From NCBI GenBank assembly GCA_030667725.1, contig DAOUVH010000059.1, forward strand, positions 1-6,245: 6,245 nucleotides of DNA. The letters run 5' to 3'. Below the pieces are notes generated by a model that saw only the letters and a list, made by a program, of their open reading frames with translations, made no database searches and was not told the origin of the DNA. The number at the start of each line of letters is the position of its first letter. Positions within the stretch are counted from its first letter, which is position 1. Source of the DNA: Candidatus Cloacimonadota bacterium (GTDB lineage: Bacteria; Cloacimonadota; Cloacimonadia; Cloacimonadales; TCS61). The position numbers and the translations under genes are program-made. Below, piece after piece: positions 1-5,739 of the stretch.

Positions 1-11
1 CGAAAACGGTT

Positions 12-87
12 GGGGCATTAGCTCAGCTGTGAGAGCGCATGACTGGCAGTCATGAGGTCAGCGGTTCGATCCCGCTATGCTCCACCA
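12..87 (+). tRNA. tRNA-Ala (anticodon GGC)
   Basis: This is a full cloverleaf that delivers alanine to GCC codons. The acceptor stem pairs 12-18 with 77-83 (seven pairs including one G-U). The D stem is 21-24/33-36. The anticodon stem is CATGA/TCATG around the loop CTGGCAG, with anticodon GGC at 45-47. The T stem AGCGG/CCGCT encloses TTCGATC. Discriminator A84 is followed by an encoded CCA (85-87). The odd point is the D loop (25-32, AGCTGTGA): it lacks the near-invariant GG dinucleotide, having G then T where G18-G19 is expected. Everything else is canonical, so I call it a real gene. A one-base sequencing error could explain the D loop. It sits directly upstream of an integrase remnant, the usual place for an element that integrates at a tRNA 3' end. 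Confidence 0.96.
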
Positions 88-97
88 TTTTTTTTGT

Positions 98-119
98 AGC
101 TGCATTTGGCGGCTTTTTT
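98..119 (+). terminator. Rho-independent terminator after tRNA-Ala
   Basis: The stem AGCTGC (98-103) pairs with GCGGCT (109-114), including one T-G wobble, around the loop ATTTG. It runs straight into a T tract (114-119). It starts 11 bases after the CCA end, where a tRNA transcript would be expected to stop. The stem is only six pairs, so strength is uncertain. Confidence 0.6.
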
Positions 120-303
120 CTTTAATATCAATGAGTTACATTTATACAATTATTTCACTATTTTTAACATCTGGTTTTTGGAAATTTGTTAATATTTGTT
201 AATTTTTGACAAAATCTGTCCCTTCAGCGTCCCTTGACACAGAATATTGATAGGAGATAGAATAACAAAATCTGTCCCGTTAGTAATCGAAAAACTAAAG
301 AAA
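120..303. other. Non-coding spacer with GTCCC motifs
   Basis: No gene is visible here. A 14-base motif ACAAAATCTGTCCC occurs twice (209-222 and 265-278), and a third GTCCC lies at 229-233. The first two GTCCC copies are 11 bases apart, about one helical turn, and all three read in the same direction. They lie between the tRNA 3' end and the integrase remnant. By inference they could be arm-type binding sites of that recombinase. TTTGTTAAT also occurs twice at 185-203. Confidence 0.5.
234..263 (+). promoter_or_regulatory. Sigma-70-like promoter candidate for the integrase remnant
   Basis: TTGACA (234-239), an 18-base spacer and TAGAAT (258-263) match the vegetative consensus except for one base in the -10 box. 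The remnant's start codon is at 304, about 40 bases downstream. FCB bacteria often use a different promoter consensus, so this is a candidate only. Confidence 0.4.
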
Positions 304-525
304 ATGAATGCAGGTTATAAAATTAAAATCCGTGCTAGAAAACTTTAAAACGGTTTATATAGTCTTTATCTTGATTATTCATCCAGAGGTTCACGACAGA
401 AGAAATACCTTAGATTGTTTATTGTAGGGGACAACAAGAGCAAAATAAAAGACGAAAATGAGATAAACAAAGCTAACTTCACACCACCCTTTGGTGAAGT
501 GATTTATTTGGAGCAACGGGATTAA
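304..525 (+). pseudogene. Tyrosine recombinase/integrase remnant (N-terminal arm-binding domain)
   Basis: From the ATG at 304 one frame reads MNAGYKIKIRARKL, a stop (TAA, 346-348), then NGLYSLYLDYSSRGSRQKKYL, followed after two residues by FIVGDNKSKIKDENEINKA. This is the layout of the N-terminal arm-type DNA-binding domain of Bacteroidota-style phage/ICE integrases: basic strand, 'K-x-G-x-YSLYLDY' strand, then 'KKYLRLFI' strand. The stop falls where Lys (AAA) would be expected, so one A-to-T change accounts for it. Recognisable similarity ends near position 477. The frame runs into unrelated sequence and stops at TAA 523-525. The core-binding and catalytic domains (R, H-x-x-R, Y) are absent. 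It lies just beyond the tRNA-Ala 3' end, consistent with an element that integrated there and decayed. I recognised the domain by eye. The short length makes this less than certain. Confidence 0.55.
476..500. other. Bulged hairpin at the end of the integrase similarity
   Basis: ACTTCA (476-481) and CCA (484-486) pair with TGGTGAAGT (492-500), leaving a two-base bulge (482-483) and a five-base loop. It begins where the integrase similarity ends, so it may mark a rearrangement junction. No T tract follows. Confidence 0.4.
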
Positions 526-542
526 TCTCCCGTTGTTCTTTT
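511..542 (+). terminator. Strong terminator-like hairpin
   Basis: Positions 511-521 pair with 528-538 over eleven base pairs, with one G-T wobble and a GC-rich core CGGGA/TCCCG. The loop is TTAATC and TTTT follows (539-542). It is the most stable hairpin I see in the window and would end transcription coming from the integrase remnant. There is no corresponding A tract on the left, so it should work in the plus direction only. Confidence 0.6.
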
Positions 543-685
543 ATGTATGATTTGTTTTTTTAGCTATCAGCCGAATATATACTCCTCAGTATTTTGTATT
601 CCCATCTCTAAATTATTTTCTAATTGACTTAATATTTTCATTTATACAAATTTGGACTTGTAAATACTAGAAAAGGAAAATGATT

Positions 686-727
686 TTGGAGTTATTGCGA
701 ACTAAAAAGTTGGAGTTATTACGAACT
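686..727. repeat. Two 18-bp direct repeats, period 24
   Basis: TTGGAGTTATTGCGAACT (686-703) and TTGGAGTTATTACGAACT (710-727) differ at one base. A third, weaker copy ending in TGCGAACTTTT lies at 747-760. The function is unknown. They might be protein-binding iterons or the residue of a longer repeat. Confidence 0.7.
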
Positions 728-751
728 TTTTTAATATCTATAGTAGGTTGT

Positions 752-772
752 GCGAACTTTTCAATTGTTCGC
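752..772. other. CGAAC/GTTCG hairpin
   Basis: GCGAAC (752-757) pairs perfectly with GTTCGC (767-772) around a nine-base AT-rich loop. It lies just upstream of the left 13-bp repeat arm at 783. The left half belongs to the same GCGAAC motif family as the direct repeats at 686-727. Confidence 0.45.
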
Positions 773-782
773 GGCGTGCATA

Positions 783-795
783 TGTTATGCCCATT
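783..795 (+). repeat. Left arm of 13-bp inverted repeat flanking the Fic gene
   Basis: TGTTATGCCCATT is the exact reverse complement of 2107-2119 downstream of the Fic gene. The two arms enclose about 1.3 kb holding a single gene. GTTATGC (785-791) resembles the right-hand box of an integron attC site but departs at one position from the GTTRRRY consensus. Confidence 0.6.
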
Positions 796-804
796 TTGAG
801 AATA

Positions 805-833
805 TAAATCTAATCTACTTGACTTTAGATTTA
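805..833. promoter_or_regulatory. 9-bp inverted repeat around a TTGACT box
   Basis: TAAATCTAA (805-813) and TTAGATTTA (825-833) are perfect inverted copies separated by eleven bases. The loop contains TTGACT (819-824), a possible -35 element. TATAT at 844-848 is a poor -10 at a long spacing. The geometry would suit an operator overlapping a promoter for the downstream Fic gene, possibly bound by that protein's own winged-helix domain. This is inference. Confidence 0.3.
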
Positions 834-983
834 GTAAACTATTTATATCGCAAGTATGTTATTTAGTAATAGATTGGTGGAATATAAGTTATGTATCAAA
901 TAAATTTTGTAGCTCATTTACAAAATAAGAATAGCTCAATATCCTTAATATATGAGCCAGAAAGACTAATTGCGTGAGCTTAA

Positions 984-989
984 AAGGAG
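984..989 (+). promoter_or_regulatory. Ribosome-binding site that fixes the Fic start
   Basis: AAGGAG lies seven bases before ATG 997. It shows that translation starts at 997 rather than at the in-frame TTG at 970, which has no such site. Confidence 0.8.
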
Positions 990-996
990 TTTAGGA

Positions 997-2037
997 ATGT
1001 TAAAAGATAGAGAATATGATATAATTGAATTCATAAAAACAACAGGGGAGTGTTCCTCAAAAGATATTTTTAACGGGATTTCTTTACCAATTAGTTATGC
1101 TACTTTAAAGAGAATGCTAACAAATCTGATTTCAGAGAATTATATAGAAACAAAGGGAAAAGGAAAGGGAACAAAATACCTTATTTCATCTGTGTATGAG
1201 TTAATTCAACCAATTGATATTCAGAAATATTACGATAAAGAAATTGATGATAGAGAAATAAAGGAAGATTTCAATTTCCAAATTATCACTAATGTTCTGA
1301 ATTGTCATAATGTATTCACAAAAATTGAATTGATAAAGCTTAAAGAACTTCAGAAAATATACACAGAAAATGTTGCTCAATTATCCGAAAATGAGTATAA
1401 AAAAGAACTTGAAAGATTAGCAATTGATTTAAGCTGGAAATCATCACAAATTGAAGGAAATACATATTCCCTTTTGGAGACAGAAAAATTATTAAAGGAA
1501 AAAGAAACTGCATCAGGAAAGACAAAAGAAGAAGCAATAATGCTTTTGAATCATAAAGATGCTCTTGATTTTATTATTGATAATCCCGATTATTTATATC
1601 CTTTATCTGTATCAAAGATAGAAGACATTCATAGCATACTTATAAAAGAACTTAATGTAGAAAGAAATCTGAGAAAAAGACGAGTTGGTATATCAGGAAC
1701 AAATTATCGTCCTTTAGATAATGAATATCAAATTTCAGAAGCATTAAATATGACTTGTAAATTAATTAATCGCAAAGAAAATGTATTTGAAAAAGCCTTA
1801 TTAGCTCTAGTACTTATATCCTATATTCAACCATTTATGGACGGAAATAAAAGAACAGCAAGAATAGTAAGTAACGCAATCTTGATAAATGAAAATCATT
1901 GTCCATTGTCTTTCAGAACTGTTGATTCTATAGATTACAAAAAATCGATGTTATTATTTTATGAACAGAATAATTTATCAAATATTAAGAAGATATTTAT
2001 TGATCAATTTGAATTTGCTGTAAACACATACTTTTAA
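997..2037 (+). CDS. Fic family protein with N-terminal winged helix and non-canonical Fic motif
   Basis: This 346-residue protein belongs to the Fic family, whose members usually transfer AMP or another nucleotide monophosphate from a nucleotide to target proteins. Residues 1-65 look like a winged helix: helices at about 5-15 and 34-48, then a glycine/lysine-rich wing at 51-60. Residues about 140-155 hold an inhibitory-helix motif (S/T)xxxE(G/N) as SSQIEG, with S149, E153 and G154. The Fic core spans about 200-300. Its signature reads QPFMDGNKR (278-286), with Gln278 where HPFxDGNxR has the catalytic His. The rest, including D282, N284 and R286, is kept. I believe related FCB Fic proteins share 'QPF', so this may be a subfamily trait rather than decay, but I could not check. 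The 3' end (FRTVDSIDYKKSMLLFYEQNN) is also typical of that group. No partner antitoxin gene is adjacent. The gene is bounded by 13-bp inverted repeats. Confidence 0.93.
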   Translation: MLKDREYDIIEFIKTTGECSSKDIFNGISLPISYATLKRMLTNLISENYIETKGKGKGTKYLISSVYELIQPIDIQKYYDKEIDDREIKEDFNFQIITNVLNCHNVFTKIELIKLKELQKIYTENVAQLSENEYKKELERLAIDLSWKSSQIEGNTYSLLETEKLLKEKETASGKTKEEAIMLLNHKDALDFIIDNPDYLYPLSVSKIEDIHSILIKELNVERNLRKRRVGISGTNYRPLDNEYQISEALNMTCKLINRKENVFEKALLALVLISYIQPFMDGNKRTARIVSNAILINENHCPLSFRTVDSIDYKKSMLLFYEQNNLSNIKKIFIDQFEFAVNTYF

Positions 2038-2106
2038 TATTGCCAATGAAAATTTGAACACTCTTTATTAATGATGAGATAAATTGAAGAGATATTTATT
2101 TGAAGG

Positions 2107-2119
2107 AATGGGCATAACA
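2107..2119 (-). repeat. Right arm of 13-bp inverted repeat flanking the Fic gene
   Basis: AATGGGCATAACA is the exact reverse complement of 783-795. It lies 70 bases after the Fic stop codon and runs directly into an imperfect hairpin (2121-2170). Confidence 0.6.
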
Positions 2120-2181
2120 AACGTGTCAGTGCTCAGATTGAAAGCGAAACAAGAAGAGCACCGCACACGTCAAACATTAGC
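2112..2181 (+). other. attC-like imperfect palindrome downstream of the Fic gene
   Basis: GCATAAC (2112-2118) is followed by AA, then ACGTGT (2121-2126) and GTGCTC (2129-2134). These pair with GAGCAC (2156-2161) and ACACGT (2165-2170), leaving a 2x3 internal mismatch and a 21-base loop. Paired boxes with unpaired offsets just after a gene, with the GCATAAC complement (GTTATGC, 785-791) before the gene, are the layout of an integron cassette. Against this, the outer boxes miss the RYYYAAC/GTTRRRY consensus by one base. The expected closing box reads CATTAGC (2175-2181) instead of GTTATGC, and no integron integrase is in the window. It could simply be a hairpin or terminator lacking a T tract. 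Confidence 0.3.
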
Positions 2182-2207
2182 AACAACATGAAAGAATAGA
2201 GAAAAAA

Positions 2208-2348
2208 ATGAAAAAGTTATTAATTGTAATTGTAATTTTAGTTAATTGTATCTCACTTATCACCCAAACATTAGTTCCGGAAGGAGATGTTTCAGGAGAT
2301 TGGTTAATAAATGGTTCACCATATCTAATAGATGGATTAACGATATGA
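2208..2348 (+). pseudogene. Truncated secreted-protein gene: signal peptide and N-terminal stub
   Basis: From ATG 2208 a 46-codon frame encodes MKKLL, a hydrophobic stretch (residues about 4-18), then TLVPEGDVSGDWLINGSPY and LIDGLTI before TGA (2346-2348). It has a lipoprotein/Sec-type signal peptide look. The 'G-D-V-S-G-x-W-x-x-x-G-S-P-Y-x-I-x-G-x-x-x-I' stretch is typical of the mature N-terminus of secreted parallel beta-helix proteins, which normally run on for hundreds of residues. It stops within the overlap with the topB start codon. I read it as the front end of a broken gene rather than a complete small protein. GAGAAAAAAATGAAAAA around its start is identical to the start region of the secreted gene at 4760. 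An alternative is a leader peptide that couples translation into topB. Confidence 0.5.
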
Positions 2349-4378
2349 AATCATTAGTATTAGCTGAAAAACCCAGTGTGGGTAAAGATCTGGGAAGAGT
2401 GCTGAACTGCCGACCTCGTGGTAGAGGGTATATGGAAGGTGATAAATATGTTGTAACCTGGGCTTTGGGGCATCTGGTCACTTTGGCCGAACCTGAAGTA
2501 TATGATGCAAAGTTCAAGCATTGGAACCTGGACTATCTTCCCATGCTGCCCGAAAAAATGAAATTGAAAGTGATAAAACAAACTTCTCAGCAATTCCGCA
2601 CCGTGAAATCTCTATTACAGAGAAAAGATATTTCTGAAGTTATCATTGCCACCGATGCCGGCAGGGAAGGAGAATTAGTAGCCCGTTGGATAGTAATGCT
2701 GGGTGGTTGGAAGAAAAAAGCAATGAAAAGATTATGGATTTCTTCTCAAACCGATTCTGCCATCAAAGACGGATTTGCCAATCTGAAACCTTCGCAGAAT
2801 TACGATAATCTGTTCCATGCAGCGGTAGGAAGAGCCGAAGCTGACTGGCTGGTGGGATTGAACGTGACCCGTGCACTCACTTGTAAATTTGATGCCCGTT
2901 TGAATGCCGGCAGGGTGCAGACACCCACTTTGGCTCTAATTGTGAATAGAGAAGAGGTCATCAAGAAATTTGTTCCTGTTAATTTCTGGAAATTGAATGC
3001 ACTTTGTACAGGTTTCATAGCTTCCTGGCAGGATCAAAAGGGCAATGATCGAATCTTTGAAAAAGGAAAAGCAGATGGTTTGCTGGCAAGACTGAAGGGT
3101 AAAAATGCAATCGTTACTTCTGTAACTAAAAAAGCTAAATCAGAATTGGCTCCACTGGCTTATGACCTGACAGAATTGCAGCGTGACGCTAACCGACGAT
3201 ACGGTATGAGTGCCAAAGATACATTGCACCACACACAGATGCTTTATGAGCGATATAAACTGGTTACCTATCCTCGAACAGATTCACGATACATAACCAA
3301 AGATATGGTTCCCACTTTGGGGCAGCGTTTACAGCAAGTTGCCAAGGCTGGTTATAGCAGGCAGGCTCAACCACTTTTGCAGCAGGAATTGAAACCAACT
3401 TCGAGGTTTGTGAACGATGCCAAAGTCAGTGATCATCATGCTATCATTCCCACCGAGATTCCGGTGCATCTCAATTTGCTTTCCAATGACGAAAGGAAAA
3501 TCTATAACCTGATCGTAAAACGGTTCATTACAGTGCTGTATCCGCTTCATAAGTATGAACAGATTGTGATTTTACTGGAGATTGAAAAAGAAACTTTTCG
3601 GACAACGGGTAGGATTGTGAAAGAACTCGGTTGGAGAGCTGTTTCGGTAGTAATGAAAGATGATGATGATGAGGAAGATTCCTCGCGTTTCATTCCTGAA
3701 TTGAGTAAGGGGCAGACTGTGAAAGTGAACGATCTGAAACTCGTAGCATCCCAAACAAAACCGCCTTCCCACTACACAGAAGCAACTTTGCTTACAGCTA
3801 TGGAAAATCCCGGGAAATTCATTGAAGATGAAGAATTGCGGGATTCCATCAAATCAGGTGGACTTGGAACTCCTGCCACCAGAGCAGATATTATAGAGAA
3901 AATCATTAAAGGCTATTATGTGGAACGGATCGGTAAGCAAATGGTTCCTACAGCCAAGGCTTTTGAATTGATCCGCCTGGTTCCGGAAACACTCAAACAT
4001 CCTGAACTTACTGCCGAATGGGAAAAGAGATTGGGAAAAATAGCTGCTGGTGAAGAAAATAAAAACAGGTTTATATCAGATATAAGGCAAAATACAATGG
4101 ACTTGGTAAACAAGATCAAAGCTTCCGAGTTTAAATTTACGATAACGAATTTAAGTAAGGAAAAATGTCCGATCTGTGGTAAACCGATGATGAAGTTTAC
4201 AGACAAATTTGTATGCAGCGACCGTAAATGTGGTCATGAAACCGGAGCGGGAAAAGAAACCGGAATGCGTACCGGACGCAAATCTAAAAAAGATCGGCAA
4301 ATGGACAGGCAATTGGTCTCCCGCTTTGGCAAACAGAAACAGCAGGAAGAAACTCTGGGCGATCTGTTTGATTTGTAA
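2345..4378 (+). CDS. topB: DNA topoisomerase III (type IA)
   Basis: This is a complete 677-residue type IA topoisomerase. The enzyme cuts one DNA strand through a 5'-phosphotyrosine link, passes another strand and reseals, resolving linked replication and recombination intermediates. The Toprim domain (about 1-135) has E8 in LAEKPS and the TDAGREGE motif (103-110, D104). The catalytic tyrosine is Y309 in TYPRTDSRY. SDHHAIIPT (362-370) and GLGTPATRADIIE (507-519) are further family signatures. A four-cysteine ribbon (C608, C611, C624, C629) and a basic tail close the protein. Length is close to, slightly under, that of Firmicutes/Bacteroidota TopB. The frame is open further upstream to 2246, but those codons overlap the leader fragment in another frame, and the family begins at MKSLVLAEKPS, so I start at 2345. 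Its ATG overlaps the leader's TGA (ATGA, 2345-2348) and has only a weak GGA upstream. G+C is visibly higher than in its neighbours, which suggests transfer. Confidence 0.97.
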   Translation: MKSLVLAEKPSVGKDLGRVLNCRPRGRGYMEGDKYVVTWALGHLVTLAEPEVYDAKFKHWNLDYLPMLPEKMKLKVIKQTSQQFRTVKSLLQRKDISEVIIATDAGREGELVARWIVMLGGWKKKAMKRLWISSQTDSAIKDGFANLKPSQNYDNLFHAAVGRAEADWLVGLNVTRALTCKFDARLNAGRVQTPTLALIVNREEVIKKFVPVNFWKLNALCTGFIASWQDQKGNDRIFEKGKADGLLARLKGKNAIVTSVTKKAKSELAPLAYDLTELQRDANRRYGMSAKDTLHHTQMLYERYKLVTYPRTDSRYITKDMVPTLGQRLQQVAKAGYSRQAQPLLQQELKPTSRFVNDAKVSDHHAIIPTEIPVHLNLLSNDERKIYNLIVKRFITVLYPLHKYEQIVILLEIEKETFRTTGRIVKELGWRAVSVVMKDDDDEEDSSRFIPELSKGQTVKVNDLKLVASQTKPPSHYTEATLLTAMENPGKFIEDEELRDSIKSGGLGTPATRADIIEKIIKGYYVERIGKQMVPTAKAFELIRLVPETLKHPELTAEWEKRLGKIAAGEENKNRFISDIRQNTMDLVNKIKASEFKFTITNLSKEKCPICGKPMMKFTDKFVCSDRKCGHETGAGKETGMRTGRKSKKDRQMDRQLVSRFGKQKQQEETLGDLFDL

Positions 4379-4759
4379 AATTGATAGCAGATACATTCCA
4401 AAAGCGAATCAAGTTGCATAAACATAAATGGTGATGCCCTCTTTTTTAGTTATTGGCTGAATTTTTTGCTTCTGAAAAAGGAAATATTAAATAGAAAAAT
4501 TGTAGCATATAAAATATAATTAATTACTGCTAAAATAAAATAGTTGACTAAAATTTTATGAAAATCATTAAAAGATTAATAAATAATAACTCGTCAAATT
4601 GTAGGGTGGTTTATGGAGAAGTTTGTTATCATTTTTTGTTTAACTAAAAGTAAGATAAATATGCTTTTCTGTGATATTTGCAATAGAATGAAGAGATGTT
4701 AAGGATGATAAAAAATGATCGATTGATCAAAATAAGAAAGTGAAAATTGGGAGAAAAAA
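4379..4759. other. AT-rich intergenic region between topB and the beta-helix gene
   Basis: I see no gene, and no clear terminator after topB. TTGACT (4544-4549) could be a -35 box, but the sequence 17 bases on (CATTAAA) is a weak -10. TGATC-GATT-GATCA (4716-4729) is a 5-bp inverted repeat about 30 bases before the next start codon. GGGAG (4749-4753) is a well-placed ribosome-binding site for the gene at 4760. A 29-codon frame from 4558 lacks a ribosome-binding site and any recognisable similarity. Confidence 0.55.
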
Positions 4760-5707
4760 ATGAAAAATCTAATTTGTTTTGTAATTATTATGCTGGTTTC
4801 ATTATCAGTTTTTGCAGCCACTCTGGTTGTAAATCAATTCAACGGTCATTATTACACAATTAACGATGCTTACAATGATGCTGTGGATCATGATACAATT
4901 CTAATTTACCCAGCAACTTATCTTGAGTCCGTAAGTATTTTAAAGCCAATTACACTTAAAGGATTAGATCCAAATTCAACAAAAATCAAATCTAATTCTA
5001 CAACGGTAACAATTAACTCTGATAGTGTTTTCATTGAAGGAGTTTGCATTAAAGGAGTTAGTATTGGTCTCAGAATTAATACATCAACTGCATATATTAA
5101 TAACTGTATTTTTGAAGATTCAGCTAAAGGTATATATGTTGATGAAAAGAGTAGTGAAATCAATAATTGTATTTTCCGAAATTGTAATGATGGAGTTAAT
5201 TTTCGTCTGAATTCTAATGGTATTTTTTCGAATAATATTATTGATAATTGCTCAGAAAATGGTATTTACCTTGCAACAGTTTGTTGTGCTACTAGAACTA
5301 TTGATGTTGATTTTTACAACAATATAATCACAAATTGTGATGTTGCAATTAGATCTTACTACATAAACTGTACTGGATATATTAATTATAATTGTTTTTA
5401 TGGTAATTCGAATATTACAAGTGGGAGTGGTATTACTTTAGATCCTGAAAATATCTTTGAAGATCCCCTATTATTTGATATACAGGCTTCAAATTTCTAT
5501 TTACAATCTAGTTCACCTTGCATAGATACAGGTAATCCAAATGTCCAATATAATGATTATGATGGTACACGAAATGATATGGGAATTTTTGGCGGACCTC
5601 AGCAGTGGGGATCAGGTAATCCAACAGTATTGGATATTCTAATAACTCCAGAATCTGTTTATCCCGGAGAGACATTTGATATAGAAGCAACTGGTCAGAT
5701 AAAATAA
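4760..5707 (+). CDS. Secreted right-handed parallel beta-helix protein
   Basis: This is a 315-residue exported protein. Residues 1-19 are a signal peptide (basic start, hydrophobic core, VFA/A cleavage). Residues about 25-60 resemble the 'YTINDAYNDAVDHDTILIYPATY' opening of DUF1565/NosD-like helices, where a repeated strand-turn unit follows. Asparagine-ladder coils recur as INNCIF (113-118, 134-139), SNNIIDN (157-163), YNNIITN (186-192) and YNCFYGN (210-216). The helix closes with the common tail DPLLFD...NFYLQSSSPCIDTGNP and DYDGTRNDMGIFGGP (235-280). Such proteins bind or cleave polysaccharide or act as surface adhesins. No catalytic residues can be assigned, so the ligand is unknown. Residues 287-315 begin an Ig-like domain (PTVLDILITPESVYPGETFDI in part) that is cut short after about 29 residues. 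The start is supported by GGGAG six bases upstream. The next gene starts 32 bases downstream, probably in the same transcript. Confidence 0.87.
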   Translation: MKNLICFVIIMLVSLSVFAATLVVNQFNGHYYTINDAYNDAVDHDTILIYPATYLESVSILKPITLKGLDPNSTKIKSNSTTVTINSDSVFIEGVCIKGVSIGLRINTSTAYINNCIFEDSAKGIYVDEKSSEINNCIFRNCNDGVNFRLNSNGIFSNNIIDNCSENGIYLATVCCATRTIDVDFYNNIITNCDVAIRSYYINCTGYINYNCFYGNSNITSGSGITLDPENIFEDPLLFDIQASNFYLQSSSPCIDTGNPNVQYNDYDGTRNDMGIFGGPQQWGSGNPTVLDILITPESVYPGETFDIEATGQIK

Positions 5708-5726
5708 ATCTAATTCTTTCAAGAGC

Positions 5727-5733
5727 AAGGGAG
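5727..5733 (+). promoter_or_regulatory. Ribosome-binding site of the tandem-repeat gene
   Basis: AAGGGAG lies six bases before ATG 5740. It shows that the gene at 5740 kept a good initiation site despite its internal stop codon. Confidence 0.7.
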
Positions 5734-5739
5734 CACCAA

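Larger units (their letters stand above)
541..996. other. AT-rich intergenic region upstream of the Fic gene
   Basis: I find no convincing gene. The region holds two 18-base near-identical direct repeats (686-727), a CGAAC hairpin (752-772), one arm of a 13-bp inverted repeat (783-795) and a 9-bp inverted repeat (805-833). A 28-codon frame starts at ATG 891 and ends at TGA 975-977. It has no clear ribosome-binding site and no recognisable similarity, so I do not call it a gene. Confidence 0.6.

Noticed and set aside
346..348. Possibility that TAA is reassigned, since two genes carry internal TAA (also 5881)
   Set aside because: TAA ends the Fic, topB and beta-helix genes at sensible places, and the two internal TAAs replace different residues (Lys and Ser).
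565..578. TATCAGCCGAATAT, also found at 5807-5820 in the tandem-repeat gene
   Set aside because: A lone 14-base match; the reading frame does not continue as that protein, and one such match in 6 kb of AT-rich DNA can be chance.
567..641. 24-residue frame on the minus strand
   Set aside because: No ribosome-binding site, a stop codon directly before the ATG, and no similarity I recognise.
686..760. CRISPR array
   Set aside because: Only two good repeats 24 bases apart with a six-base spacer; there are no cas genes and the spacing is wrong.
891..977. 28-codon frame just upstream of the Fic gene
   Set aside because: No convincing ribosome-binding site, no recognisable similarity, and a length easily reached by chance in AT-rich DNA.
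970..996. TTG start giving nine more residues on the Fic protein
   Set aside because: ATG 997 has AAGGAG seven bases upstream; the TTG has no such site.
2246..2344. Upstream in-frame extension of topB that would give a 710-residue protein
   Set aside because: The family starts at MKSLVLAEKPS, and these bases encode a plausible secreted N-terminus in another frame.
3916..4421. Several overlapping open frames on both strands within and just after topB
   Set aside because: They are shadows of the topB reading frame with no ribosome-binding sites or recognisable domains.
4558..4647. 29-codon frame starting ATGAAAATC in the spacer after topB
   Set aside because: No ribosome-binding site, no recognisable similarity and no signal or domain.
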